DNA of 64,000 bases from CALUVN01 sp944323595 (GCA_963931255.1 OZ006972.1:434001-498000), one strand, 5' to 3'. Counted from the stretch's first letter, positions 45,967-55,439 are shown. Notes: generated by a model from the sequence alone, not told the origin. Numbers and translations: made by a program.

Positions 45967-46926
45967 ATGAGTGAAAGAAAATTAGTTGGAACAAATGAAA
46001 TGTTCAAAAAAGCACTCGCAGGCGGTTATGCTATCGGTGCTTACAACGTTAACAACATGGAAATTTTGCAAGGTATTGCAGAAGCAGCTGAAGAAACTCA
46101 ATCACCTATCATTTTACAGGTTTCTGCAGGTGCAAGAAAATATGCTAACCAAACTTACTTGATTAAACTTGTTGAAGCTGCTCTTGCTACAACTACAGTA
46201 CCTATCGCTTTACACTTAGACCACGGTGCTGATTTTGAAATTTGTAAGGCTTGTATCGACGGCGGTTTCTCATCTGTTATGATTGACGGTTCAAGATTCC
46301 CGCTTGAAGAAAACATCAAATTAACTAAACAGGTTGTTGATTATGCTCACCCGCGCGGAGTTTCAGTTGAAGCTGAACTCGGTAAACTCGCAGGTGTTGA
46401 AGATGATGTTAAAGTTCACGCTAAAGATTCAACTTACACAGATCCGGAAGAAGCTGCAAGATTTGTTAAAGAAACCGGCTGCGATTCTCTGGCTGTTGCT
46501 ATCGGTACTTCTCACGGCGCTTACAAGTTTAAAGGTGAAGCTAAATTAGACTTTGAAAGACTTGCTGCAATTAAAAAAGCTGTTAATGAAGCTGTTGGAT
46601 ATGATTATCCGTTAGTACTTCACGGTTCTTCATCAGTTCCGGCTGAATTCGTTGCTAAATGTAATAAATTCGGCGGCAATCTGCCTGACGCTCAAGGTGT
46701 TCCTGAAGATATGCTTAATTACGCTTCTAAACACGGCGTTGCTAAAATCAACATTGATACTGATTTAAGATTGGCTATGACTTCTACAATCAGAGAATTC
46801 TTTGTTGAACACCCTGAAAAATTCGATCCTAGAGAATATATGGGACCTGGCAGAACTGCTGTTAAAGAAATGGTTAAACACAAAATGGTTGACGTTCTTG
46901 GTACTGCAGGACACGCTAAAGACTAA
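45967..46926 (+). CDS. fba: Class II fructose-1,6-bisphosphate aldolase
   Basis: 319 residues. The ATG at 45967 follows AAGGAGAA; an upstream TTG in frame at 45910 lacks a ribosome site. The zinc-dependent aldolase splits or forms fructose 1,6-bisphosphate in glycolysis and gluconeogenesis. The catalytic Asp and zinc His are in 'LHLDHG' (D85, H86), the phosphate loop in 'LHGSSSVP', and 'KINIDTDLR' closes the active site. Codon use is regular and GCT/GTT-rich compared with neighbours, as expected of a highly expressed gene. Monocistronic, with its own terminator. Confidence 0.95.
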   Translation: MSERKLVGTNEMFKKALAGGYAIGAYNVNNMEILQGIAEAAEETQSPIILQVSAGARKYANQTYLIKLVEAALATTTVPIALHLDHGADFEICKACIDGGFSSVMIDGSRFPLEENIKLTKQVVDYAHPRGVSVEAELGKLAGVEDDVKVHAKDSTYTDPEEAARFVKETGCDSLAVAIGTSHGAYKFKGEAKLDFERLAAIKKAVNEAVGYDYPLVLHGSSSVPAEFVAKCNKFGGNLPDAQGVPEDMLNYASKHGVAKINIDTDLRLAMTSTIREFFVEHPEKFDPREYMGPGRTAVKEMVKHKMVDVLGTAGHAKD

Positions 46927-46948
46927 TTTTTCAGTTAAGAAAAACACG

Positions 46949-46982
46949 AAAATAGCTTCCGGTGATTATCGGAAGCTATTTT
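46949..46982 (+). terminator. Terminator of fba
   Basis: A 13-bp perfect stem (AAAATAGCTTCCG / CGGAAGCTATTTT) with an 8-nt loop, 23 nt after the fba stop, ending in TTTT. Confidence 0.88.
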
Positions 46983-47000
46983 ATTTATATATATAATTAG

Positions 47001-47031
47001 ACACGCCGCCAAAATTATTTTGACGGCGTGT
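47001..47031 (-). terminator. Hairpin downstream of ftsZ
   Basis: ACACGCCG / CGGCGTGT with an inner CAAAA/TTTTG pairing, between fba and the ftsZ stop. It is likely the ftsZ terminator in the minus direction. Confidence 0.75.
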
Positions 47032-47054
47032 GTATCTTTTTCATACTTACTGTT

Positions 47055-48209
47055 TTACTTCTTTAAGAAATCAGGGATTTCTATATTAGAAAAACTTGGT
47101 GACATTTCCGGCATAGATGGTCTCTTCGGTTGATTGAATGAATTAGCGAAGAAATCTGATGCGCTCAATTGTTTCACTTCTGTTTTTTGTTCCGGTTCCT
47201 GATTGTTTTTCAGTTCAAAACCTGTAGCGATAACAGTAACTTGAATTTCACCCTGAATATTTTCATTAACAGCTGTACCGATAATAACTGTTGCATCATC
47301 AAGAACTGCATCGTGGATAATATTTGCAGCATCTGAGATTTCGTGCAATGTCATATCAGGACCGCCTGTAATGTTAACGATAACGCCTGATGCGCCGTTG
47401 ATTGAAGATTCAAGTAATTTAGAGTTAATAGCGATTTCAGCAGCTTTGACAGCTCTGCCCTCACCTTGACCGCGGCCGATACCCATGAGTGCTGAGCCTG
47501 AAGACTGCATAACACATTTAACATCGGCAAAGTCAACGTTGATAAGACCCGGAACCGTAATGATATCTGAAATACCTTGAACACCACGGAGAAGAACTTC
47601 ATCAACTATTGAGAATGATTCTGATAAAGTAACCTGTCTGTCAACCACTTGAAGCAATTTATCGTTAGGGATAACAATAACGGCATCAACAGCTTCTCTT
47701 AATTTTTCAAGACCCTGACAGGCTTGATTTTGTCTTTTTCTACCTTCCCATGAGAAAGGTTTTGTTACGACCGCAATTGTTAAAATACCAAGTTCTTTAG
47801 CTATTTTAGCAACAACAGGAGCCGCACCGGTACCTGTACCGCCGCCCATACCTGCTGTAATAAATACCATATCAGCACCATCAATTGCTTCTGTGATTTC
47901 TTGTTGAGCTTCTTCAGCAGCTCTTTCACCTACTGTAGGGTCACCGCCGGCACCAAGTCCTGCTGTAGATTTTGCACCCAGCTGGATTTTATTTTTGGTT
48001 TGACCGTATTCCAATACTTGTAAATCTGTATTCATTAACCAGAATTCTACGCCTGAAAGACCTGCCTTAATCATTCGGTTAACAGCATTTCCGCCGCCGC
48101 CGCCAACACCTATAACTTTAATGTTGGTAGGGTTGATTGGAGTCCTTTGAGTCTGGTTATTTGATGGTTCTTCTTTTCTAGCGAAGATATCTGATACGTA
48201 ATTTTCCAC
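47055..48209 (-). CDS. ftsZ: Cell division protein FtsZ
   Basis: 384 residues. A tubulin-like GTPase that assembles the division ring. The GTP signature GGGTGTG is at 122-128, and the first glycine loop 'GVGGGGGNA' is at 34-42. The C-terminal conserved peptide that binds FtsA, SepF or ZipA is present as 'IEIPDFLKK'. The N-terminal extension of about 30 residues is polar. SepF, its membrane anchor in cyanobacteria and Gram-positives, is encoded 1.1 kb away on the same strand. Confidence 0.97.
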   Translation of the reverse strand: MENYVSDIFARKEEPSNNQTQRTPINPTNIKVIGVGGGGGNAVNRMIKAGLSGVEFWLMNTDLQVLEYGQTKNKIQLGAKSTAGLGAGGDPTVGERAAEEAQQEITEAIDGADMVFITAGMGGGTGTGAAPVVAKIAKELGILTIAVVTKPFSWEGRKRQNQACQGLEKLREAVDAVIVIPNDKLLQVVDRQVTLSESFSIVDEVLLRGVQGISDIITVPGLINVDFADVKCVMQSSGSALMGIGRGQGEGRAVKAAEIAINSKLLESSINGASGVIVNITGGPDMTLHEISDAANIIHDAVLDDATVIIGTAVNENIQGEIQVTVIATGFELKNNQEPEQKTEVKQLSASDFFANSFNQPKRPSMPEMSPSFSNIEIPDFLKK

Positions 48210-48412
48210 TATTTTTACCTCATTATATTTGATTATTACTTGACTTCAGTTACTTTTACACTCATTGTAACAATGAATATATTAATAATATAATATCATA
48301 CTATTTTAAATAGAAAAAAAGTACAATAATTTATGTATAATTATGAACAAAAATTAAGCCCAAAACGGCATGGTACAGGGGAAAAATCAAATACATAATT
48401 CTTAATCATTTA

Positions 48413-49207
48413 TCAGAGGTTAGCAGGAGAAGTTCCCCAGTGGAGCTTATCTTTCAAAACAGAATAAAATTCAACACCGTCAAGGAGTGCTAATTTCGCC
48501 GTAAAATCAGATTTTCTTATATTAATCTCTGACTTAAACTCATAAAACTCCTGTCCGTCAGTAGAAGCTACATAATGAAAATCAGGATTACCGGCCGCAA
48601 TTGTAACCTTTTCATTGTCTGGTATAACAATAGGGCGTGCCGTCAGAGTATGCGGACAAATAGGAACGATTACAAATGCATTCAGCAGCGGAGAAATTAC
48701 CGGCCCGCCGGCGGAAAGCCCGTAAGCCGTTGAGCCTGTCGGAGTTGTAATTATAATACCATCTGCAAGATAATCACAGACGAGTTTATCATTAATTTTA
48801 AGTGAAAATTTTGAAGTACGGCCGGTTGAAGAACCTTTCACAACGAAATCATTGAGCGCAAGTCTGTCTTCACTTTGCAGCATAATACGTTCTTCAACTC
48901 TGTAATCACCTTTCAGGATTTTTTCAACCGGAGTCTTGATATCACCGGAAGAACACTGTGACAGAAATCCAAGACGACCTGAATTCACCCCGAAAATAGG
49001 AGTAGAGGATTTCGCATAAAATCGCGCAGCTTTTAGAATTGTGCCATCGCCTCCTATTACAAACACAAAATCAAATCCGTCTTTCAAGTTATCAATATCA
49101 AGTACTTCAGTATTCACATTATGGAGCTCCAGAGCAGATTTGAGTTCAGACATAACATCTGAAGAATGTTTAATATTTTTATTATAGGCTATTGCAAAAT
49201 TTTTCAT
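48413..49207 (-). CDS. nadK: NAD kinase
   Basis: 264 residues. It phosphorylates NAD to NADP. The GGDGT motif begins at residue 52, and the second family motif 'TPTGSTAYGLSAGGP' is intact in the C-terminal beta domain. It lies between sepF and ftsZ on the same strand, separated from each by more than 130 nt with hairpins, so it is probably transcribed alone. Confidence 0.93.
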   Translation of the reverse strand: MKNFAIAYNKNIKHSSDVMSELKSALELHNVNTEVLDIDNLKDGFDFVFVIGGDGTILKAARFYAKSSTPIFGVNSGRLGFLSQCSSGDIKTPVEKILKGDYRVEERIMLQSEDRLALNDFVVKGSSTGRTSKFSLKINDKLVCDYLADGIIITTPTGSTAYGLSAGGPVISPLLNAFVIVPICPHTLTARPIVIPDNEKVTIAAGNPDFHYVASTDGQEFYEFKSEINIRKSDFTAKLALLDGVEFYSVLKDKLHWGTSPANL

Positions 49208-49224
49208 AAATTACATATATCACA

Positions 49225-49261
49225 ATTAAGGACTTATATCAAATTAATACAAGTCCTTAAT
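49225..49261. repeat. Inverted repeat between sepF and nadK
   Basis: ATTAAGGACTT and AAGTCCTTAAT (11 bp) flank a 15-nt AT-rich loop, between the sepF terminator and the nadK start. It could be a weak second terminator or an operator. Confidence 0.45.
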
Positions 49262-49278
49262 GTAAGAATACCAAAAAG

Positions 49279-49308
49279 AAAAGGGAATGATTAAACATTC
49301 CCCTTTTT
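49279..49308 (-). terminator. Terminator of sepF
   Basis: AAAA-GGG-AATG pairs with CATT-CCC-TTTT (one bulged C, 6-nt loop). In the minus direction it is followed by a T-rich stretch, 36 nt after the sepF stop. Confidence 0.75.
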
Positions 49309-49343
49309 ATACAACTATCTCTTCTTATCTAGTCCCGATAGAC

Positions 49344-49844
49344 CTATTGCAGAGGACCTCTCCACAATGAATCATTAAATTTATTTTGATTAGCATTAAC
49401 TTCAACAGACAAAGTTACATTGCTTGGAGTAAATACAAATACTAAATCACCCACTTTTTGAGGTTTGCCGCAAAGTGCGTGAGCAGCTCCGCAGACAAAA
49501 TCGATGGTTCTTTGGGATTGTTCTTTATCTAACAGATGGAGGTTAAGAACTACTGTCTTTCTGTCTTTAAGATTTTGAACAATGTGGGCAGCATCATCAA
49601 AAGAACGAGGTTCAATTACCATTACTTCATAACCTCTGTAGTTTGGATGATTTACAACTTTCAAGTCATTTGATTTTTCCATTTTAGATTGGAAAGAGTA
49701 TGCAGGATCAATTGCCAGATTATCCTGAACAGGATATTCTTCATTCATTTCATCTGCCATTTCATCAAAAATAGTTTCTCTTGGTTCAAATCCTTTTACT
49801 AAAAAATCAACTACTGATTTAATTTTGTCTGTTACTACTGCCAC
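49344..49844 (-). CDS. sepF: Cell division protein SepF
   Basis: 166 residues. The C-terminal SepF (DUF552) domain (about 60-150) is intact, with the 'P.SF.DA..I...L..' pattern and later 'D...G..' region. The N-terminal stretch is the expected amphipathic/linker part. SepF binds the FtsZ tail and anchors it to the membrane. It is 23 nt downstream of yggS, the classical yggS-sepF order of cyanobacteria and Gram-positives, and ends at a terminator. Confidence 0.92.
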   Translation of the reverse strand: MAVVTDKIKSVVDFLVKGFEPRETIFDEMADEMNEEYPVQDNLAIDPAYSFQSKMEKSNDLKVVNHPNYRGYEVMVIEPRSFDDAAHIVQNLKDRKTVVLNLHLLDKEQSQRTIDFVCGAAHALCGKPQKVGDLVFVFTPSNVTLSVEVNANQNKFNDSLWRGPLQ

Positions 49845-49867
49845 CGATTTATCCTCCGTTAATTAAC

Positions 49868-50533
49868 TTACTCAAATAATTTTCTACCTATTCTCAACAT
49901 TGTCGAGCCGCAACGGGCTGCTATTTTATAATCCTGACTCATCCCCATAGAAATATCTTTTAATTCACAGTAAAATTTATTTTGAAGTTCATCTCTCACT
50001 GAAACAACGTCAGTAAAAAGACTTTCAAGAGTTTTATCATCAGCACCGAGCGGAGCCATATTCATCAATCCGCGGACATTAACGCCTTTCAGGGCTTTGA
50101 TTTTCGGGAAATCTTCAAAAAGATTTTCTTTTGAATAACCGAATTTTTGAACTTCACCGGCGTTATTCAGCTGTAGCAGGATATCCTGAACTTTTCCGTA
50201 CTTCAAAGCTTCTTCGGAAATAACCTCTGCGAGCTTATATGAATCTACAGAGTGGATTAAATCAAAGGTTCCTATCACTTTCTTAACCTTGTTGGTTTGA
50301 AGATGTCCGATAAAGTGGAATTTTGAATTTTTCTTTAACTCATCGGAAAGCCTTTGGATTTTTTCTACAGCCTCGACGGCTCTTGATTCGCCGAAATTTC
50401 TAAGACCAACCCTGTAAGCAGCTTCTATAGCGCTTTCGTCAAAATATTTTGTCACTGCAATGATATTCAAACTATAAGGTGCAATTTCTTCTTGTATTTG
50501 CAAAAAATTTTTTCGTATTTTTTCTTCTTGCAT
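49868..50533 (-). CDS. yggS: Pyridoxal-phosphate homeostasis protein YggS
   Basis: 221 residues. A single-domain PLP-binding TIM barrel, which buffers PLP and affects amino acid balance. The PLP lysine is K29 in 'IAVTKYF'. Family signatures 'NFGESR', 'FHFIGHLQTNK' and 'SMGMSQDYKIA' are all present. It is the first gene of the yggS-sepF operon. Confidence 0.94.
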   Translation of the reverse strand: MQEEKIRKNFLQIQEEIAPYSLNIIAVTKYFDESAIEAAYRVGLRNFGESRAVEAVEKIQRLSDELKKNSKFHFIGHLQTNKVKKVIGTFDLIHSVDSYKLAEVISEEALKYGKVQDILLQLNNAGEVQKFGYSKENLFEDFPKIKALKGVNVRGLMNMAPLGADDKTLESLFTDVVSVRDELQNKFYCELKDISMGMSQDYKIAARCGSTMLRIGRKLFE

Positions 50534-50814
50534 ATAAATTTCTCACCCCTACAAGAACCTGCTCAAATTAGAGCATATAATAATTTTACTCTAACTATTT
50601 TGAGCGGACAACTATTTTATTTATTTATAAAATGCCTCCTCTCCACATCCCTGAAAACCATGAGTTTGCCATGATTTCAGGCTTATTAACTTTTCTTAAT
50701 AATACAGTTACAATTTGTAATATTAGACTTTTTGCAGTTATTTAACATGCCTTTTTCGTAACAAATCGTAAAATATTATTCCTATATATAGAATAAACTA
50801 TCGGGATTATAATT

Positions 50815-51852
50815 TTATCCTTTAAACAGATGAGTTTTTAAATCTTTTATTTTCAAATTAAAATGCAGCCATAAATATAACTGATATCCCAGCCAGTCTC
50901 TGCTTTTCATTACTGAAAGAAGCTTGAAGTTCTTCAACTTCTCGCAAATAGACGGTTCAAGAGTTTCCAGAGTTCCATCAAAAACCGTATTTAACATTCT
51001 TTCGTAATATTCTTTTTTATACTTCCAATCAGCTTTATCAAATAATGCTGTCAGTTGTTCGTATTTATACTGGAAAAATGCGTATTTGAAAGCATTTCTA
51101 AGGTGTAAATCGTCAATAGTTGTCTGAAGATCTTCTATCACATTGAAAATATTAAAGACATTTCTGTTATAATTTTTCGTTAGAGAGCCTGCATTTGTCT
51201 GATTGTAAATATAATAAGTTTCAGGTGTAATTTTAATTGTTTCGGCGTGCATAAAAGCCTGAAGACAAAACAAAAAATCTTCAAACGGCGGATACGGCTG
51301 ATATTGAATTTTTTTAATCTTCAAAAAATCCGTCCTGTAAATTTTATTCCATATAGCAAGACCGGAACAAAACGGATTATTGCAGTCATCAAACGTATGA
51401 AGCTGGTTTACATCCTGCCAGTTATCCCAGACATCAATTGAAAATGTATATTTTGGCTCAATGGTTTCAGCAGATTCGTAATAAAATTGCGCATTAAAAA
51501 CAAAAATATCAAGCAGCCCGCCGCGCAATACAGATGCAAAATCACTGTATAAAGTGAGATTCAGCCAATCGTCCGCGTCTACAAAATGCAAATATTCTCC
51601 GGTTGCAATTTCCATACCCCGATTACGGCTGGCAGGTGCGCCCTGATTTTTTTGGTCATGTACAATGATACGGGAATCTTTTGAGGCATATTCTTTCAAT
51701 ATCTCAAGCGAATTATCTTTAGATTCGTCATTAATGCAAATTATTTCAAGATTTTCGTGAGTCTGATTAATAATGGACTCAAGACAGCGGGGAAGATATT
51801 TCTCTGCATTGTAGACAGGGATTATTACAGAAATTTTAGGATATTTAAGCAT
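50815..51852 (-). CDS. Family 2 glycosyltransferase, type A, downstream copy
   Basis: 345 residues. A GT-A fold begins at once with 'ISVIIPVYNAEKYL'. The nucleotide-sugar metal motif is in 'FVDADDWLN' near residues 93-101. Its closest relative in the window is the gene at 52944-53936, sharing 'CNNPF.SG' and 'DDW.NLTL'. Its start overlaps the end of the type B gene by 8 nt. It likely adds a sugar to a surface glycan at the cytoplasmic face of the membrane; donor and acceptor are unknown. Confidence 0.88.
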   Translation of the reverse strand: MLKYPKISVIIPVYNAEKYLPRCLESIINQTHENLEIICINDESKDNSLEILKEYASKDSRIIVHDQKNQGAPASRNRGMEIATGEYLHFVDADDWLNLTLYSDFASVLRGGLLDIFVFNAQFYYESAETIEPKYTFSIDVWDNWQDVNQLHTFDDCNNPFCSGLAIWNKIYRTDFLKIKKIQYQPYPPFEDFLFCLQAFMHAETIKITPETYYIYNQTNAGSLTKNYNRNVFNIFNVIEDLQTTIDDLHLRNAFKYAFFQYKYEQLTALFDKADWKYKKEYYERMLNTVFDGTLETLEPSICEKLKNFKLLSVMKSRDWLGYQLYLWLHFNLKIKDLKTHLFKG

Positions 51853-52822
51853 AATTCTTCACCGCCTTGCCAAATGAGCTGTAATTACAGCTTAAAATAA
51901 GTGAAATCAGTTTATAATTCTTATCTTTTTCAAGACTTTTTCTATCGTATTCTCTGAAATCAAATTTTGAAAAATAATCTTTCAATACATAGAAAAATTT
52001 TTCTCTGTATATTTCATTAATAGTTACAAAACAATGTACAGCCAGCTGTAGTTTATATTTCATCAAAGCATTTTTGTATTTTTCAAACCTGTGATATTTT
52101 TCAAAAACATTGTCGACGAGGTTAATACTTTCAACAAAATCCAGCATTCTCTCATCTTTTTTAGCCATAATAGAACCCTCACGTTCCACACGGTAATAGT
52201 ATGGCGCAAGATTTGTAAATAACATTTTCTTTGCCAGAAAATAGACTTCTGCGGCAAACGGTAAATCCTCAAATACAATATTTTCAGGAAATCTGAGATT
52301 ATTATCCTGAATTAAAGCCGCCGTATAAAATTTACACCACGCTGTCGGATGGATTTGGGTATAGAAATCGCCCGGAAGCTGGCTTTCAGTTACTATTTTA
52401 CCGTCAAAAGCTTTATCAAACGAAACATTATGCGCGCACATCTGTAATTTTTTGCCGACAAGAGACGCAAACATAAACCCGATAAAATCAGCCTTGCTTT
52501 TTTTAATTAATTCAATTGACTTTTCCACCAGGAAATGGGATACCATATCATCAGAATCGACAAAAGCTATATATTTTCCACCAGCAGCCTCTATACCTGT
52601 ATTACGTGCAGAAGAAAGTCCACCGTTTTTTTTATTGATAATTTTTATGCGTTTATCATAATTGGCATAGTGTTCAAGAATCATCGGTGATGAATCTGTA
52701 GAACCATCATTAACACAAATAATTTCAATGTCTTTAAATGTCTGGTTTACAAGAGTCTCAAGACAAAATGAAAGATACTTCTCCACATTATAAACGGGTA
52801 CAACAATAGAAACTTCAGCCAT
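51845..52822 (-). CDS. Family 2 glycosyltransferase, type B, downstream copy
   Basis: 325 residues, GT-A fold with 'FVDSDDMVS' as the metal-binding motif. It is most similar to the gene at 53929-54903: both open 'MAEVSI.VPVYNVE.YLSF' and share 'R.GSIM.KKD' late in the domain. It is first in the second copy of a B-A gene pair, overlapping the following type A gene by 8 nt. An 18-nt sequence 30 nt upstream is identical to one before the other type B gene. Confidence 0.88.
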   Translation of the reverse strand: MAEVSIVVPVYNVEKYLSFCLETLVNQTFKDIEIICVNDGSTDSSPMILEHYANYDKRIKIINKKNGGLSSARNTGIEAAGGKYIAFVDSDDMVSHFLVEKSIELIKKSKADFIGFMFASLVGKKLQMCAHNVSFDKAFDGKIVTESQLPGDFYTQIHPTAWCKFYTAALIQDNNLRFPENIVFEDLPFAAEVYFLAKKMLFTNLAPYYYRVEREGSIMAKKDERMLDFVESINLVDNVFEKYHRFEKYKNALMKYKLQLAVHCFVTINEIYREKFFYVLKDYFSKFDFREYDRKSLEKDKNYKLISLILSCNYSSFGKAVKNYA

Positions 52823-52850
52823 ATAACAAGAATATCCTAACCATTGATAA

Positions 52851-52868
52851 AAGTAATCAATCTTTTAA
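52851..52868. repeat. 18-nt copy upstream of type B glycosyltransferase, copy 2
   Basis: AAGTAATCAATCTTTTAA, identical to 54932-54949, sits about 30 nt before each type B start. It marks the edge of the duplicated two-gene module and may hold promoter or operator elements. Confidence 0.8.
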
Positions 52869-52943
52869 TGTAATTAAACTGAATAATAACCAAATACACT
52901 TGCAGGATTGAAATAAGCGGTTAAAATATTATAACACCGCCGG

Positions 52944-53936
52944 TTACACACTCCCGTGCTGCAAAAATTTATAAAACTCATGCCAGTCTGATGATTGAAG
53001 CCTTTCTATAATTATATAATTCTTCAAATGCTTACAAAGATTTTTATCAAGAGAATTAAATTCTGACGGAATTATACAGTAATCTTTCATCTTGTTATAA
53101 AATTTCTTGAGCCATTTACGCTTCGTTTGTTTGTATAACGTTGCAAGACTGTCGTATTTGTATTGAAAGAACGCATATTTGTATATCTCGGTGAGTTTTT
53201 GCTGCTGCAAACATTTTTTTATCTCATCAATTACTATAAATGCATCAAAAACTTTTTCATCATAAGATTTTGTTACGGAAGATACATTTGCCTGATTGTA
53301 CCAGTAAAAAACCTCCGGATTGATTTTGAGAGATTTTGCAATCAAAAGAGTTTTTATGTTGAATAAAGTATCCTCAAAAATAATCCCCTCATAAAACCGC
53401 AGATTATGCGCACGCAGAAAGTCCAGCGAATAAATCTTGTTACAAACAGACATTCCAGAATAAAACGGATTGTTACAATTGTCAAAAGTTAATACCGAAT
53501 CAGGTGACTCCCAGCCGTCCCAATCTTCTAATTTAATACTGTTTTTAGTCAGTGTTTTCATATTTTTCTTAAAACATATGCCGAGATTAAAAATCCATAC
53601 ATCAACAGGCACCTTACGACAGGATGCAGCAAAAGTTTCAAATAATGTTAAATTAACCCAGTCATCAGCATCCACAAAAGAAACATAATCACCTGTTGCG
53701 GCTTCTAATCCGCGATTACGTGCAGATGCGGCTCCCCCGTTTTCTTTTTCTATTACAACAATTCTACGGTCAAGGACAGCGTATTTTTCAAGAATTTTTG
53801 CGGAGTTATCAGTTGAACCGTCATTTACACAAATGATTTCAAGATTTTCATAAGTCTGCAGCAAGAGTGACTTTAAACATTTTTCCAGATACGGTTCAGC
53901 ATTATAAACAGGTACAATAACGGAAATCTCAGGCAT
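52944..53936 (-). CDS. Family 2 glycosyltransferase, type A, upstream copy
   Basis: 330 residues from the ATG at 53936, preferred over 53954 because AAAGGG lies just before it and because it reproduces the 8-nt overlap seen in the other gene pair. GT-A fold with 'FVDADDWVN' as metal motif. It is paralogous to the gene at 50815-51852 over its whole length. The region after the catalytic domain, about residues 200-330, is helical and probably sets acceptor specificity. Confidence 0.87.
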   Translation of the reverse strand: MPEISVIVPVYNAEPYLEKCLKSLLLQTYENLEIICVNDGSTDNSAKILEKYAVLDRRIVVIEKENGGAASARNRGLEAATGDYVSFVDADDWVNLTLFETFAASCRKVPVDVWIFNLGICFKKNMKTLTKNSIKLEDWDGWESPDSVLTFDNCNNPFYSGMSVCNKIYSLDFLRAHNLRFYEGIIFEDTLFNIKTLLIAKSLKINPEVFYWYNQANVSSVTKSYDEKVFDAFIVIDEIKKCLQQQKLTEIYKYAFFQYKYDSLATLYKQTKRKWLKKFYNKMKDYCIIPSEFNSLDKNLCKHLKNYIIIERLQSSDWHEFYKFLQHGSV

Positions 53937-54903
53937 TATGCACCGCCCTTTCAAACTCTGTATAAGAACAGTTTAAAAACAGTTTTAAATAATTATTCTT
54001 TTTAGCATCATCTAATTGTAAATTTGGACCGGCAAAGGATAAAAATTCTTCGAAATATTTCTTTGCCGCATTAAAATAAACCTCTTTAACATCACCGGAA
54101 AGCCGGTTATAATGGAAAAATACCAGATCAATATTGAGCTTTAAAATACTTTCCTTATATTTTTCAAATCGACCATACTTTTTCATAATCTCATCACCGA
54201 GTTTAAGGCTTGTGAGAACATCAAGTGTACTGGCATCTTTCTTCATCATTATTGACCCCTCACGGGCTGCGCGGTAAAAATATAAAGGAGTGTTGGTGAA
54301 TACAAAACTTTTGCTTGCACAAAAATACTCATATCCCCACGGACCATCTTCATATTGAATACATTCAACGAATTTAAGATTATTTTCTTTGATAATTTCA
54401 GTTTTATACAATTTGCTCCATGCAGTTAACGGTATATCAGAGAGAATTGACGCAGGAAGATTTTGCTCGTATAAGAGTTTATTCTCTAACGAATTCTCCA
54501 CCGCACAGAAAGACAAATAAAGTTTACGGGTATTTTGCATCAAAACAAAATTATTAAATGATACATAATCCGGATTATGAGCCTTAGAAATTTCCATAAG
54601 ATTTTCCACCAGCAGCGGGGACACATAATCATCAGAATCGACAAAAAGAATAAATTTACTCTCCACTGCATCCATACCTGTATTTCTTGCCGCAGAAAGC
54701 CCGCCGTTAGGACGGTTTATAATTTTTATACGGCTGTCGAATTCTGCGTAACGGCTTAAGATAAAAGATGAATTATCAGTTGAACCGTCATTTACACAAA
54801 TAATTTCTATATCCTTATAAGTCTGGTTAAGAATGCTGTCCAGAGAAAACGACAGATAGTTTTCAACATTATAAACAGGTACAATTATAGAAACTTCAGC
54901 CAT
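53929..54903 (-). CDS. Family 2 glycosyltransferase, type B, upstream copy
   Basis: 324 residues from the ATG at 54903 (a TTG two codons earlier is less likely). GT-A fold, metal motif in 'FVDSDDYVS'. It is first in the four-gene glycosyltransferase cluster and is followed with an 8-nt overlap by a type A gene. Upstream are a shared 18-nt sequence and the rpsP terminator, so a promoter for the cluster should lie within about 54904-54960. Confidence 0.87.
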   Translation of the reverse strand: MAEVSIIVPVYNVENYLSFSLDSILNQTYKDIEIICVNDGSTDNSSFILSRYAEFDSRIKIINRPNGGLSAARNTGMDAVESKFILFVDSDDYVSPLLVENLMEISKAHNPDYVSFNNFVLMQNTRKLYLSFCAVENSLENKLLYEQNLPASILSDIPLTAWSKLYKTEIIKENNLKFVECIQYEDGPWGYEYFCASKSFVFTNTPLYFYRAAREGSIMMKKDASTLDVLTSLKLGDEIMKKYGRFEKYKESILKLNIDLVFFHYNRLSGDVKEVYFNAAKKYFEEFLSFAGPNLQLDDAKKNNYLKLFLNCSYTEFERAVHNA

Positions 54904-54931
54904 ATTCAAAGATTACATTAGTTTGAAAAAT

Positions 54932-54949
54932 AAGTAATCAATCTTTTAA
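54932..54949. repeat. 18-nt copy upstream of type B glycosyltransferase, copy 1
   Basis: Identical to 52851-52868 and placed equally relative to the downstream gene. Flanking bases diverge. Confidence 0.8.
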
Positions 54950-54960
54950 ATGAACTCACA

Positions 54961-54993
54961 AAAAAAGCCCTGAACATACATTCAGAGCTTTTT
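54961..54993 (-). terminator. Terminator of rpsP
   Basis: AAAAAGC-CTGAA pairs with TTCAG-GCTTTTT with one mismatch and a short loop, directly after the rpsP stop. Its arms resemble those of the terminator at 2006-2038. Confidence 0.85.
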
Positions 54994-55010
54994 GATTATA
55001 AAAATTCAAC

Positions 55011-55409
55011 TTATGCTTCAGTAGCAGCAGTTTCTTCTGCAGGAGCTTCAGCTGCTGCAGCGGCAGCTGCTTTAGCTTCTTCTTCAGCCTTAGCTTTAGC
55101 TTCTGCTTCAGCTGCGGCTTTTGCCTGAGCTTTTTTAGAAAGTTTAACTGTTTCTTTCTTTTTATAATTCAAAGTACCGTCAGCATTGCAGTTTTTGATT
55201 AAATAAGCAACTGTATCTGTCGGTTGTGCACCTTTTTTAACCCAATCCTGAGCTGATGCAAGGTCTAATTGCATAACTTTAGTTTTAGGATTGTAATGAC
55301 CCAATTCCTGAATAGGTCTGCCTTCACGTTTTGTAGTTGAATTAATAACGATAATTCTGTATGTAGGGTTCTTTTTAGCACCCAATCTTTTTAATCTGAT
55401 TTTTAACAT
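55011..55409 (-). CDS. rpsP: Ribosomal protein S16 with Ala/Lys/Glu-rich C-terminal extension
   Basis: 132 residues. The first 85 form the normal S16 core, opening 'MLKIRLKRLGAKKNPTYRI', which binds 16S rRNA in the small subunit. The last 45 or so are an Ala/Lys/Glu-rich tail ending in an acidic Ala/Glu/Thr stretch. Such tails occur in some S16 proteins but this one is long. No rimM or trmD gene follows, unlike the usual rpsP operon. A GC-rich structured leader precedes it. Confidence 0.95.
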   Translation of the reverse strand: MLKIRLKRLGAKKNPTYRIIVINSTTKREGRPIQELGHYNPKTKVMQLDLASAQDWVKKGAQPTDTVAYLIKNCNADGTLNYKKKETVKLSKKAQAKAAAEAEAKAKAEEEAKAAAAAAAEAPAEETAATEA

Positions 55410-55439
55410 TTCAATTGTCCTTCTCTTTAATTTCAGTTA

